The position numbers were made by a program, and so were the translations under genes. A stretch of 64,000 nt of DNA from Ilex aquifolium (taxonomy: Eukaryota > Streptophyta > Magnoliopsida > Aquifoliales > Aquifoliaceae), in NCBI GenBank assembly GCA_951799425.1, contig OX637398.1, forward strand, positions 1,240,001 to 1,304,000, given 5' to 3'. The notes below the pieces were generated by a model, which was not told the DNA's origin, did not search any database, and worked only from the letters and a program-made list of their open reading frames with translations. Numbering within the stretch: the stretch's first letter is position 1; each line of letters starts with the position of its first letter. Of the stretch, positions 35,914 to 50,900 are shown in pieces.

Positions 35914-38900
35914 ATGGAACCGTACTCTTCTCTGCTGGAGAAAATTCGAGTCCCTCAACCTTCCCTCCAAAAATTCGCGGTAATCTCAATCTTCGAAAAG
36001 CTCCGATCAGCACCTTCGCATTTGGACCCAGACTCCGACCCAGGAAGAGAAGCCATAACTCAATGCCTCCACTCCACTTCTCCGGCCGTCGTCGACCAAT
36101 CGGTTCGAGAGTTTTGCCTCCTGGTAAAGGACTCCAAATTGGACCTCCCTCGCGGCTTGTTGGAGCTCCAATCTGCTCTAGAGGGCTCTAATTCACGCTT
36201 CGTTGACGTATTCGTTAAAGGTTTAGGATTTCTTGTTAGGTTAGGGTTTCAAAGGAACAGTTCTTCGTTTCGTTTTCATTCTTCAGAAACTCATCCTTTC
36301 GTCAAGGTAACAGTAATGAATTCACGACTACATGATTCTCTATGTGCTTTTTTTTTTCGATGTATATAGCTTGAATTCACCATGACCACCACTACCATTA
36401 CTAGTTTCATATTTCCGTTTATAATTTGATAGTTCATTGGTTCATTTTGATGATGTGAATGATCCTTTGATAAACAATGTTATTGGAAATTTTGGAAATT
36501 GATGTGATGTAAATTTATGGGTTTCAGATACTTTCTTGTAGAGTGGAGGTTTCATCCGAGCTCGTGCAACAAGTGCTTATATTTATAGTGCAGAATAAGC
36601 AACTGGGGATGGTTGAAGTCTGTGAATTCTTAAGGCCCTTCTTGAACTTTGTATTCATAAGAATGCCCTTTTTGAGTTCGTTAGCTTCAGTTGCGAGGAA
36701 CTTAATATCCTCAATGGCATCCGTGTGCTGTTCATATCCTCGGGAGGCAATTCCTCTAATTAAGCTGTTGATGGGATGTCTTAAATATTTTCATTGCAAG
36801 GATGCAGAAGTAAGTGGACTTGTTGGGCAAATAATTCAATATAATATATATTTTGCAGTATAATGGTTACATTTTTTATTTGGAATGAATAGTTGAAGTT
36901 TGACAAATATGATACTTACTGTTTTCTTGTACTCAAATATTTTGCAGGATTTTTCTAATATTTCTTATTTTCTGGATTACATGGTTGATGCATTTCTAGT
37001 GGTGTTGAGGAACTTGGTCAGAATGAGCTTGGTATGTGGTTAAACTATCTAATCCAATGAACTCTTAATTATTTCTTACATTCTTGTGTTGTCCTTTCAC
37101 CACATTGTGGAAGTGTTCTTGAGTTCAATATAAACTGCTATTTTTTGTTTCATTTTTTTTGGGGGTTAAGATCTATATATTCTTATTGGTCCCATTGATG
37201 TTAGCAGCTGGTTCGTGAGGCTCAAGTATGTGGTGTGGAACTGCTAGAGATTATTTTTTCATTACATATGGATCTTCAGAAGTTCTCTGGTGGAAGTGAG
37301 GCCATTTTCGAAGTATCAAGGCGTTTATTGTTTGTTCAGAAAGAGCTTGGCTTGAGTTACATTCCTGAGCTATCATCAGTGATTTTGTCCTTGTTTGTTA
37401 CGTTCATTCAGTTGGAGCTAGAACATGAACAATTGTCTATAGTAAAACTACTTCTTTTTCTCTTGGCGTGGAAAAGTGAAAATGGTATGGTCACCGATTT
37501 GTCTCAATTATTCTATGAAACTTTTACCTTGTTTACTTAGACTAGATAGTGGCCATAGTTTGATGCATCACGATTGGAATTCGACTCTTTCTATCCCATG
37601 GTCTGCTTTTGTTTTGTCCACGTGAACTTTGTTTGTCTATAATAATACTCCTGTACAGAAGTCAGTTGTATGAATCCGTGATTCAATTGAAAGCACTCAT
37701 GAAGCTGCACCAGGAGTTACCTTTTGTCGAGGATTGTGGGTGTCTTGGGAGAATAGATAAAGAAACTAGCTGTAGTAGATCATTTATTGTGGCAAACCCC
37801 TCTAAAATGGTTTTGCCTGCCAAAGTTAGAATGATTGGAATTAGCTGTTGGAGTGCTTAGATTTGTCTTTGAACCATACGCATCAGTCAGAGCGAGCTGG
37901 TTAGAGTCTCTGGTGCAGCTTGTTGCTTGTAAATTGTACTTCAGCATTTTTTTTTTTGTTTTTTCTGGTTAGGAGATGTCAACTCTCCTCTTAGGTGATC
38001 ATTGTTGCCATTTCCTTGCTATGTCATTCTGTCTTTTTTTTTTCCCTTTTCTTCCCTTTCCTTTTCAGGAAGTTTCTTGACAACTGTTTAGTTGTCAGGT
38101 CTCTTCAATTGCTATTTATGGAAAAAAAATTGTACGATGTGAAACATTCATGTGTTTATTTAACATTATATTTGGCTTCCCTTCCACTTGCAAAGATAAA
38201 AAAAACACAAAAATGCACAAGCATAAAAAAAATACAAAAATGCAGAAACATACACATATAGCCTTCCCTTGCATCCATGCTGCTGTGCCTGAAAACAATG
38301 TTTTCCATGGTGCTCTGAAAATTATGGGGGAAAACCAAGTTGTCGGCATCGTCATTAGTATTACTATTGCAGTCATTTTTTTTTCTTATTGGTTGTAATC
38401 CTTATTGATTTTGTGAGAATGCATAATAGCCTTAATCTTTGAATTTCATGTACTTTAGTTTTGTGGTGTCATTGTTTTTCCTGTTCACATTGGATGCATA
38501 ACGGGATAGTTGCTTGCCCTTTTCCATTTCCCAATTTCGTGCCCAAAGTATGTGTTTTATGCTTTTTTTTTTCCTGGTAAATAAATTGTGTTTTCTACTT
38601 GCTTTTGCAGAATATATCGTTGGCAGGGCTGCAAGTGAGTTGAGTGAAGAGCTTTTATTCATTTTTCCAGTCATCAACCTCGTGTCATCTCCTTCCAAAT
38701 CTGTTAAACAAGTGGCCACTGATTTACTTTCAGTTTTGGGAAAGCTATCAATAAATTTCTTGACTGCACCCAAGAAAGAGCTAACCATGCAAGGGAGATT
38801 TCCATCTATTACCAGACCTGGAGTCATTATTTTTAGGCTTTTGCGACAATTGTGGTTTCAGGTTCAGTTTTCCTTGTTTTGTACCTTTCATTTGAAGCAA

Positions 38901-41900
38901 TTTTTTATTTATGTTAATATCTATATTAGTTCCTTATAATGCTAAGCTAAGCAAAAGCCATTTATCATAGATAAATTTGTTTCTATATCATCTTGTTGCT
39001 TCTGCCAATGTTTACAGGAAGAGTGACTTTTTATCTGGCCTCTGAAACTGATTGTATTCTTAATCACATTTTTTGTTTGATTTCTCTCTGCAGATTATAT
39101 TTCATTATTATTTTCTTATGCTTATGTTTATTATTATTTTTTGTTGAAAATCAAAATCCTAAATTATTGTTGACTTTAGTATTTGTTTCTAAGTTATCTG
39201 TTGGGCCATTGAGTATCTGCACACTTGTGGGAAGAATATTTGTTGTAAACTCATAAGGCTAAGGTGTCTGTCCTTGGGTTTTTATTTGAGTGCTCTATGT
39301 TGGTACACGAAGGTCATTGTCAAGTATCAAAGCTGCAATACTGCTGCATTATGTTGTACATGAGCTTAACATTGGTTATTCTTAATATTGTGTTTTCAGG
39401 ATCAATCTTCATTATCCGGATCTTTTTATATAGATTTTACCTCTATGGGTGAGCCGGATGTCAAAGAAGTGCACCATGTATCCCAAAACTGGATTTATCT
39501 ACTTAGAGAATACTCACAATGGGTTGCTGATAAACAAAAGTTGGCCCTACCTATTTCTCACTCTCAGGAGATCTTTCGAGCTGGTGAATACACATAATAT
39601 TAAGTTGCCGGAGTTTCTTACTTGTACTCGATTGGTGTTTTTTTATTTGGTATCCTTATTTTGCAGATTAGTTTATGTTTGTTGTACTAACATTCTACTC
39701 TTTTTGTCTGTGTAGAAATGCCCCTATTACTTGGTACAGTTGCGAGTGTTTTTGTCATGCATCAAACATTAGGGACCTCTGCTGTAGATCTCCTGGCTGT
39801 TAGTGGCAATATGGATCCTAAACTTGGTGTTCCCTTGTTATTAGTCATTTTATTCTACAATCACACATTATCTGCTGAAGATGTAGATATTGACTTTCAC
39901 GATAAGTTGGTGAGTGTTAGTTTTTACTTTTTAGCTGCAACTCGTTCGGCATTGCTTAATGCATGAATTTCCTTTTGGCTTTAGATCTTTAGTGTTATTT
40001 GACAAGTTTTCTGTTGACTATATATGCAGCTAAAACTTCTGGGAATGCTCCCATCACTTGCTTCACATCCTGCGATGATACCACTTATAGTTCAGACTAT
40101 CTTGCCAATGCTTCACAAGGATTCAAAGCCGTATGTTCTCTACAAAAATCATCTCCTTTTTTGATATATCATTTTCCTTCTTTTTTTTCATGGTTTACTA
40201 TAACCGTCCCTTAATCAGATTGTGATAAATATTCTTTGAGTGGACTGCTTTCTTTAATGTTATTTTTATAAAAAGATTAAACAAACAGTGTCTTCTCATA
40301 ATACGTGCATATTTAGTTTGGGAAGCAAGCATTATTTAAGAAACTACAAATGTTAAAGTTTCCAATTGGTATGTTAAAAAAATTCCATTCAAAATCTGAT
40401 AGATGGACATGGATTTGTGAGCTAATTCTACAGAACTTATGAAATCTCAATTCGTAGTCCAAAATTTTGAAACCTTAGTTCTGCTTTTCCTGATAACCAT
40501 ACTTTATTATAGCATTGGGGATGTTGGATCTACACATGTTGCACTTCTGAATTATAGTCTTTGAGAAGCAATTATTTATTGCTAAATTGTTAATAATTTT
40601 AGATGAATTAGACTGTCTGTGAGCATTAGAATATATGCATGAAATATTGATATGGTTTTTACCAAATCTTTTCCTTTTTTACAAAGTATTCTTCCCACTA
40701 AAATGTGTCAGTTTTTTGTGTGACCAACTTTGTAATTTGCAAACAATTCTTTGGAGTGTAGGGACTGTTTGGTGGTCACTCAGCAACTTTGTGTGCTTTG
40801 TATGCTTCATGATTCACATTTGATTCTGCACATGTGACAGTTGCATTTCATTTCAAATCTAGTAAACCGTTTGTTGTATGAATAAGCTACCTTTCGTGAT
40901 GTGGTTGTCATCGAGTTACTTGATTGCTATACTGGGTAATGGTTTTTTATTTGGTGTTCAGTGTGTTGTATGCTACTGCCATACGTTTGCTTTGTAAGAC
41001 TTGGGAGATCAATGACCGCATCTTTGGGAGTTTGCTGGTAAGATTTGTTTGTGCGCGTCTCATTGACTGTTATATTGTAGCTGTTCTTCATTTCCGTTAA
41101 GATGGAACTGAAGAATCATGGGAAAAATACGAATGATAGTACAACTGTACAGAATGAATATGGATGTACTATACACATGGTTTTTGTTTTTTTAAAAAAA
41201 ATTCCTTCATTTTTTGGTTATTCTCTTTAAGCTTCATATGGGGGCCATTAAATTCATTCTATCTATTTCATTGACTGAAATTCTGGTATACTTAGGATAT
41301 GGCACATGCCGCTTAGCTTATCATCTTTCTTCATACCATTTTCAACTCGATCACACACGCTTGTTATGAGACCCAATCAATTCTTGATAACATCGGTTTC
41401 TGTTGTTTGATATTTGCTGATGAGCCGACAAGTTTTAAACTCAGTAAGATTACCAGTTTGCTTTTGTTTTGGAAGATTTTTCAAGCAAATGAGCAACACC
41501 AAGCGAAAGAGTTTCCTTGTAGTTGGTGAACCCATGATTTTCTTTATTTTTTATTTTTGCTAGGTGTGGACATATGATCATAATGGCCATTCACACTCTT
41601 TGAGATATATGTATCTCTAATCTGTACTGATGTTTTGGGTTTGGAAAAGACAAGAGCTGTCTTTTTTGCATTGTTGAAGCATAAATACTTAAGTTACACC
41701 CTCTCTAACAATTTATGTTTTTAGAGTAGATGGTTGTGTAATATGGTATCAGAGCAGAAGGTCCTGTATTCGAATTTTGTCGCCACCCTAATTATTAAAA
41801 ATATTTTCACGTGCTAGGCTCAAAATCTAGCACGCACGTTTTGTTGAATTATAAATACTTAAGTTACTAATTATTAAAAATATTTTCACGTGCTAGGCCC

Positions 41901-44900
41901 AAAATTTAGCACACACGTTTTGTTGAATTATAAATAGTTAAATTACATCCTCTCCAACAACTTAAACTTTTAGAGTAGATGGTTGTTTAACATGCACCAT
42001 ATGTTTCCATGTGAGCATGAATCGTAGCCATCGCAGCTCTCCCTGCTCTCTTGCTTTCTGTTATTTATTTTACTTAAGCTAATCAGAATGGTCTCCAAAG
42101 TGAAAGGAGAGTTTTTTCGTAAAAAGACTGAGTGGTAATTTGCCTGGCATGTGCCTGACCAGGTATTTGTGCAGCTTACTTTAGGTTTGAATCAACAGTG
42201 CAACTCAGGCCTGCCCTATGTATACCCAAAAAGCATATCTCATGGTACTGAGACTTGAACTTTATTTTTCGAAGGATAAATGAAAGTATATTGGCTTAGA
42301 TGATCGGATTATGCCAAAATATTAGTCAATTTGGGCTTGTAAAGTACAAAATTTAGATTTTAGTAACTCTTATCTTCTACGATTCCATCATGAACATGGC
42401 GTAGATCAGGCCTATAAATTTATGGGTTTTTATGATGAGCCCAAACTCTGGTTGCAACTAGGCAGGCAGGACAAACTGGGTGTAAACTGCAACATAAACC
42501 ACTGTGTATCCGTATGCAAAGAGTTAAGTCAAAGTGGAGCTTACTTTGGCTCTTTGAGATCAAAACCAGTTTACTTTTCCCTGTTATTTGTTCTGATGCT
42601 GCAAATTGTTAAATCCAAGTACATGTATTGTACTGAAACCTAAATCAAAATGCCACAAACTTTACTGGAGAGGTACCAATCCAAATGATATTGCTTCCCT
42701 CATGCCACTTCCTTTGTTGGGTGACTGAGATGTTTACTCTTACTTCTTGTGTTCCTCCATCTGAATGTTAGGGGGTATTACTTCCAAAACAGTTCTCCCA
42801 GTTCGCATCTGAGCGGAATATCTGTATAAGTATGGCTGTTTCCATTCGGGATGTTTGCAGAAGAAATCCTGACAGGGGTGTGGACCTTATCCTCTCTGTT
42901 TCGGTAGGATTTTCTAAAAACTGTCTTGTCTATGCTCTGCCAATAATGCTGCTCCAAGGTTTTTTGATATCTCCTTTTAACAAACAGGCATGCATTGAGG
43001 GTCAAGATCCTATAATTCAAGCTCTTGGGTTGCAAAGCCTTGCCCATCTTTGTGAAGCTGATGTAATTGGTAACAATACCGTGCTTTATGTACAGAGTCT
43101 ACTCTGTTTCTATTTGTTCAACAAATTCTGCTTAAACTTACAGATTTTACTCTATTGGGACTTCTCAATTAGATTCGGATAACCTGCTATTCTGATTGAC
43201 CAGTGAGAATTAGAGAAAAGCGGGCAATTGAGTCTTCTTCCTTGTATGATTTTTATTTTTGCTCTCTCCTCATACTCCTTGTTGGATGATGGTTTCAATT
43301 TTGCTTACTGCTTCCTGGTGACATAGAATCTCAGTTACTACATTTCTTGATTGATAGGAAAGTTTTCTCATCTGAGTCATCGAAAAACATTTTTTTAGAA
43401 ATTTGTTGGAACCGCTGCCTTGGTGTGACAAATTTCCTAGTTTAAGCAGTTATCTGAAAGAAATTTCATTTTCAGAAAACATGGTTTTTCAATTTCTCGT
43501 CCTTTAATGGACTGTACTTTTTTGATACACGCATATTAGTATAAACCCTTAATCAAAAAGGAAAGAAATTGCTATAAGTGTGCTTATCTGAAACATATAT
43601 TTGTTGTCCAGATTTTTATACTGCTTGGGGTGTGATTGCAAAACATGTGATGACCTACCCAGCTAATCCCAGCGTTGCTCACAGGTAAGTTTGCATGCCT
43701 TACTTTGTCTCTATGCTTTCAAGGATTTGCTTTTCAATTTTGAAATACATCTGCATTCAGAAGCAAATGGAAAAAATCTTATCCTTATGTGTGAGACTTG
43801 TTATTTGATGATGTAGACACTGTTATTTTGCACATTAGTTATGGCATACACATGGAAACAATTAAATGCGAGGATTGCAAACTGATATCATGCAACATAA
43901 TTTTATTTTAAGATTACTTCCCATTCGGTATTTTTTAGTAAATTGGTTCTTTCATATTCTATTTAATTTTGATCTCGCTACTTTATGCTGTGTTGGGGAT
44001 CATTCCGATATTTTTGCACATTCATCTAAATGAAGTAGATTTTGAGAAAAAAAAAAAAGGGGTGGGGGGGGGGGGGGGTGGGGTGAGAATTTGACATCTC
44101 TAGAACCTTGATTCTGCCAGCAGTGGGTGTGGGAGGTTTTGCCCTCTCTCACACGCACACATATTTCATCTCATTGGATTTGGGAAGGTGGTCTAAAATT
44201 GTGTGATCCTCTAAAGGGACTTGGTTTGAAATGGATACCTGTATACATCACTCCACTAAAGGCAAGTCTATCTTGGAGTATCCTTGACTGAACTTCCAGA
44301 GCAGTTTTGAAACACCAATATGTACAGAGAAAAAATTATAAGCATATATATATAGATATATATATATGAAATAAAAGTTACACACTTTTGAAGTTTACTC
44401 CATCATCTTTCTTCACACATTTTTATTAATTGGTGCCCACATGGGCATTTAAATGGCACCCAAACATGCCATATTTTAGGTGTGACCGCGAGAGTGAAGG
44501 CCACCAAAGTATGAGATGTTGCCTAAGTACTACTAATTCTGTTGATCCAGTCAAACTTATGACTTTGATCGTCAAAGCCTCATCAATTTGCAGATTCCCA
44601 AATGTTTGACTTGGTCAATGCCTCATCAATGTTTGATTGTTCTTCTACCCAGCGAATTAGGTATCCTTGGAAGCACCCAAAAAGCAAAAAAATATGGCAA
44701 AATAATTTGTTGTGCACGAGCACTGTCTTGGCATTTAATTTGTTTGAAGAGGTCCTGAAAAGTTTTTTCAACCAGACTTGTTGATGTATTTTGCAAATGT
44801 ATGATGTGTTATAGTTCAGAGGTTTTATATGGAAACCTCATGAGTAGAGTTAGTCCTTGAACCTAAGGTACTTTGACAGATTGTGTTAAACTGTGCAGTT

Positions 44901-47900
44901 GAGGTTTTACTCCCTCTATGTCTACTATCCTGTATTTGCATGGACAGATGGACTTTATCCCTCCTCATATGACACATACATATTAAAGAAAAGCCTCTCT
45001 TTGCTCTGATGCTGAGTAGGCTCATACTATGCTTTCAATGGCAGTTGCTATTGAAATGTACGCATTGCGTTGGTACATACATTTTAGATAACTGGTCGTT
45101 TTTAGAGCTCTTTTGCATATGTTGAAGGATTTGTCATCCCTCGTTATTATTAACCCTTTTGTTCTTCCAATAATATTTTCCTATTTCTTAAGAAAAGATA
45201 TACTTCAAAAGTTTATTTTTTACATCTTCTGGGCAGCATGTGTCTTCTTTTAAGATGGGGTGCAATGGATGCTGAAGCATACCCAGAAGCCGCTAAAGAT
45301 GTTTTACAAATTTTGTGGGAAGTTGGAACCTTTCGGCATCCTGGTCATGGGTCTCTATGGGCAAAGGCTAGGGCATCTGCCTTTGAGGCATTAACATGCT
45401 ACGAGGTAGATTATAGATGGCTTGATTGCTTTTTTCACATCTTATTCACTAAATTCCTTCTATGGGTAAGCTATAATAAATTTTTGTAATGCCGTTTGCT
45501 TATGTCCAGGCAGATTTGTTGATTGCTCTGCATTTTATTTTGTTTGAGCTGCTCCTTCACCATTTATCTTACTTCCAAATCATGCGATCTTTTCTTAGGT
45601 ATTGCATATTCAGAAAAGCATTCCAGAATTCAGGGAAAAGAACATGGAGTTGCTTATTTCTGAGACAGAGCCCGAAGTACTTACCGCGGTGGAAGGATTT
45701 GAAGTCAAGATTATAACAAACGAGCACCTGTAATGAAGCATTTTCTTCATATTTTTTTGTCTGTTTCACTCGTTGAAGGAAACAATTGAATTTGTTGAAC
45801 TGGCAACTTTTTGTTATTTTTTCCCAGCACACGACGAAGATTAGTAAAGGAGAAAAGGGTCTCTGCAAACAAGATTGAGAAGTTGCTGGATGTTTTTCCT
45901 CGAGTCATCTTCGCTTCAGGTATTAACAGATTGTTGATCTATAACCTTTAAGCTGTGTATGAACAAAGAAATGCTGAATTTTTCTTAGTTTCTAGTTTGT
46001 TGGATGAAGGATAATTTTCAAAGGAACATGCTTTTTCGCGCTCATAATATTTTTGTTCGGTAGAACTCTTCTTGGTACCCCAAGTTGCTAGATTATTTAC
46101 AATCTGGCATCATGCAGAAAGATCAACAGTTTCTGCCTCTTTATACAGTGAAAATACGAAAGAGAATCATGTACCCAAACAATGGGGCACTAAAACTCTA
46201 TGCATTTAATTTACAGGAAATAACAGCAGAGCAAGTGAATTACCTGGTGCAGCTCTGTTTTGCCTTTCCTTCAATCCCAAAGATCTGAATCAACAAGGAG
46301 CGTCAAAAGTAAGATAATTGTAACTATGCTTAATGCTTAAGTATTCTAAAGTCTTTACGGCGCTTTAAATCTGCACTGTTAGTGTTCAGGAATTACAAGA
46401 TGTACACGTTAGATATGAGAATGCATTAGAAGAGATAGGTGCCTCTCTTCAGCTCTCAAGAAATATTCTGCTTGCACTGCTTTCCCTGCAATCATGGAAA
46501 CCTTTCCTCCAACGTTGGATGAGGGCTCGTATCATGTTACTTGATGCCAAGGCACCACACACTGTGTTGGATAAAACTTCTAGAGCTGCTAATGATATTC
46601 TGAAGGTTCGGTATCCTCTCTGTCTCACGTGACTATGTTGCATTCTGATCACATTTTGCCACAGTTATACAAAGTTCTTATGTCACACATGATATAATTT
46701 TTCTGTCCCGTTTATCACACAGAGTATGAGACGTATAGCTGAGCATTCCATCCCTAGATCTGCAGAAAATATTGCACTAGCTGTGGGAGCGCTTTGTACG
46801 GTGAATGTTACTCTTATTGTTCCCCCAAGAAAGCAATTTTCAACAACCTGAATGATTCTTTTGCAAATCTTATGTGTAAATTGTTTCTTTGTTCTGACAT
46901 TGGCTATGAGTATGAAGTGTCTGCTGAATGCATATTACATCTTTACAAACTCTTGCTCCAACCCATACAGAAATATTATCTCTCCTTGTGTTATTAATGG
47001 TTGTTCAAATTAGAAATTTTTAAGCATGCATATTGTGTCCTTTTTAACTTATATTTTCTCTTGTTGCTTTGCTGCTTCAGTTGGCAGATTGAGTAAGCTA
47101 TTCCTTAGATGAAGTTTTTACATATATCTGATCAATTTGGGTTCCCATAAGCTCTTTACCTATCAGTGAATTTTTCAGTTTGAATTTTCTTCTTTGTAGT
47201 TTTTTGACCAGGGAAGTGCACTAAAATTGTCAAAAACCTGGTACTGGGGGAGGCTGTGCATTCCAAGTGCAAGAAAAGTATAAAAAGGAAGGGCAAAGAC
47301 ATGTACAAGCCTATAGTTCAAAAAGATTAGCTAAAGAAGCCTCCTAAAACTTCACAAAGAACGCCTCGGGAACACATCGTTGAAATGTAAAGATATTGTG
47401 TTTAACACTTTTGAGCTGGTGGTTTGGAAGCACAATGAGTCAACTTCTTCAAAAAACTTATTTCTCCCAATTATGTCATTGTTGCAAATTTCTGCTGTAA
47501 AATCGAAGCCACAATGAGAATTAATATTCTTGAATTCATGTCATTTCCTTATGTCCATTTGAGGTGCATTTAAGGCGTTGTTGACTCCAGAATTTTTTCT
47601 AAAAGTTATCAGTTGACTGTTGCTTGGGCTAGTGTTTACTAGCCATGATGTATGCCTCAGTTTTGTTATTCTTTTTTCTTCTGTATCGAGTAGTGCTTGT
47701 CCATTATTAACACGTGATCTTATAAAACAACTGGGGTCGACTGAGCTGAGAGTTATGTTAATTTACTTCTATTACATAGCCTAGACCTTAATTGGGTACC
47801 TATCCTTAGTCATGCTCCTTAACTTTGTTTTCCCAGTCAACTTTGATGATTTACATTTGTTTTGCACGTTTATGTGGAGTAGGACTGTTCGTGTCTGGAT

Positions 47901-50900
47901 TGTGATTTCTAACCACATGCTCAACTCAATTCAGTCCTTAGGCAACGCTTTACTCTTTTCAGGTCCTGCCCCAATCTGCCCATGCTGTTAAATCAACTGC
48001 TTCAAAGTTCATGCTGAATTGGTTATTCCAGTATGAACATGAATATCGCCAATGGTCAGCAGCAATTTCTCTTGGATTGATCTCAAGTTGCCTTCATGTG
48101 ACCGATTACAAACAGAAATTTGAAAGCATCAACGCACTCCTTCAGGTACAAGGTTTATTAAGTTACATAATCATATTTTGAGACGTAAAACTGTTTTCGA
48201 GTAGTTAAATTTGTGTTTCTTGGTGATATTTGTTGGCTGGAAATATATTTGTATTTTTTTTCTGTCTAAAGAAAATAGCAATCCAGCATTTTCCAAATAC
48301 CTTCCCTTGCAGAAAATTTTGCATATATTGGGCATGCTAATAATGGAGCATGCCTACTTTTCCTCTATTAATGAATTTCTCTCAACTATATTGGACATGT
48401 GGCAAAATCCTTGGTTAAATATATGATGAACTTGGTTTTTCACCTTCTTCGGTACTATTAATAGGAAAAATAAAACCCATATATCTGCTTTTTCCATGTT
48501 TTTTCTGAAGCATTGCTCGACAATGATTTGACCTTAATTTTTTTCATAGATCTTCAGAGTATTCCAAATATTTATATGAAATTGAAGATTATTTTGAAAA
48601 TGTTTTTATTTTTCATCGACCTTTTTCATTGATGATGGATGAAAGTCCTAAAAAGATGGAGATGTTCTATGGTATGGCATCCACTATAGAACTTAGAACA
48701 CTGCTTCACCATTCTCATGGTGATTTGCTAAGAACAAATGAACATCTATGTGCTGTGGCGCACTCCCTTTAAGTGGGTTAAAAATATTCCGTGGTACAAT
48801 GTTGGCGTGTGCTTTCAGGTTGCATCTCATAGCAAAAGCACTCTTGTGAAAGGAGCTTGTGGAGTTGGATTGGGTTTTTCGTGTCAAGATCTTCTTACCC
48901 GGGTTGCAGCTGAAGATGACTCCCTCTTGGATAAAGAAACACACAAGATGCAGGAAGCGGATTTATTAGGAAAGATTGTGAGGGCTTTATCTCTGATGAT
49001 ATGTCCATTTACGCAATCTTCTTGTGAGGTTCTACAAAGCTTATCTGCATATTTTCCTGTGAGACCAGATGATATTGATTCGGATCCCACTTTTAATTTG
49101 TTGGGTAGGAATTATGATAACTTGGAGGAAGATATATGGGGTGTTGCAGGACTTATCCTGGCTTTGGGGAGTTCTGTTAGTGCAATTTACAGAACTGGGG
49201 CCCATGATGTTGTGCTTAAGATCAAAACCTTAATCCTATCGTGGATCCCCCACTTGAATTCTTCAGTTCAACCCACTGCTGTCGGTGAAACATGTGAGAT
49301 AACCTTATCTGTGGGCTCTTGTCTTGCGCTTCCTATCGTAGTGGCTTTCTGCCAGAAAGTAGAACTGATTGATGATACTGACCTGGACCATCTTGTGAGT
49401 GGCTTTATAGGGCTCATTTCTGAACTAATATCTGTTAAAAAATCTGGCACCTTCCATCAGAGCTTGTTGATGGCATCTTGTATTGGAGCAGGAAATCTTC
49501 TTGCCTGTATTTTAAATGAAGGCGTGCATTCCTTGGAAGCTAAGTATGTTAAAGATTTGTTGGCATTGTTTAGAAAAACTAGTTCTGATCCCCATCCTCC
49601 TCTAATCCACTTGGGTGGGATGCTTGGCGTTGTAAATGCATTTGGTGCTGGCGTGGGGACGTTGGTTCAACCTCACCCTTTGACCTCTTCGAACACTGTT
49701 TATAATCAAGAGGTAATTCTATTTTTTAACACCTGCACATCTTTTTGGTCAGTGCATTCCTCTTTGGCACCAGGGCCGCATCGGTCTGGTTGAACAGGTC
49801 ATCAGGTCAAGACAGGTATGACTGTCGTAAAGACTTATATTTGTTCATATATTTCTGAATTTTCTTGTTTCTTGACAGGAATCTTCTTATATCACGGGTC
49901 CTCTACTTCGAAGTCCTGTTCTGGAGCCTGATTTGACTTCATTAGTACAGGAGATGTTTCTTGTTGCTCAAAATTCTGATGATCATCAACTGCAGCAGTA
50001 TGCAGCCTGGGCAGTTTCATTGCTTAGACACTATTTGTGGGTCAGGGAAATTCGCATCGAGGACAGTATTATGCAACGTGATGCAGTTGGTTCGAAGCTC
50101 ATTTCTCAAGCATTTCCTGAGGACAGTACAGTCATGAAGATCTCTTTGTGGCTAATGCATCTGAGCTCTCCCGGGGTGGGTCTCTTTATACAACCATGCT
50201 TTACCTTAGTGTCTTTATTTAGTCTCAAGCAGTTACTACTGACATTTATTCTAGTTTAATTTCATCATGCCCCATGATCTTGTGTTGAAGTGACATTAGA
50301 GGCACTCTCTTTTCTGTCTCACAATTGCTGCTCGGTGTAGGGAAATCATATCAAAAACTTAGGAATATAGTTGTAGGCTTAGAAAAATAAACCCTGGGAT
50401 GAATTTCTGCTTTCTTGTTAACCTCCTAAAGTCCTACTTAGATATCTATAATGACATTGAAACCATGTAATGTAGAAGATCCGAAATGGGTTAGGAAGGG
50501 CTTGCAAAGAGTAGGGAGGAAAAGCAATTTTGAATCATCTTCAACCATGCACGTATCCCTTTTTGTGTGTGTCTATGGGTTGTGTCTCGAGTTGAAAAGG
50601 GATCTAGTTTTTCTGTTCCGCTACAAGTATCATAATTATGTGATAGATGTTGGTCTCCTTAATCTAATGACTAACTCAGACCTATTTCAGATAGGCTGCC
50701 TGCCACAGCTTGAACCTGCAGGATCATTTTATTTCAGTAGCTTGGCTCTCCTTTTTTTCTTTTGTTTATATATCTAGCTTTGCATCAAGGGTTTTTTTAA
50801 GCTTTGGCAGCAGCATATACCCTGACGAAAGAAAAATACTGCCAATCATCCTCTTATCGCCTTGACAATTTTTTCCTCAGTTGTGATAATCTACAAAATT

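Noticed and set aside
50451..50777. 108-codon frame in the intron after RST1 exon 21
   Set aside because: The RST1 frame joins cleanly from 50175 to 51164 without it. The translation is hydrophobic low-complexity text with no domain.
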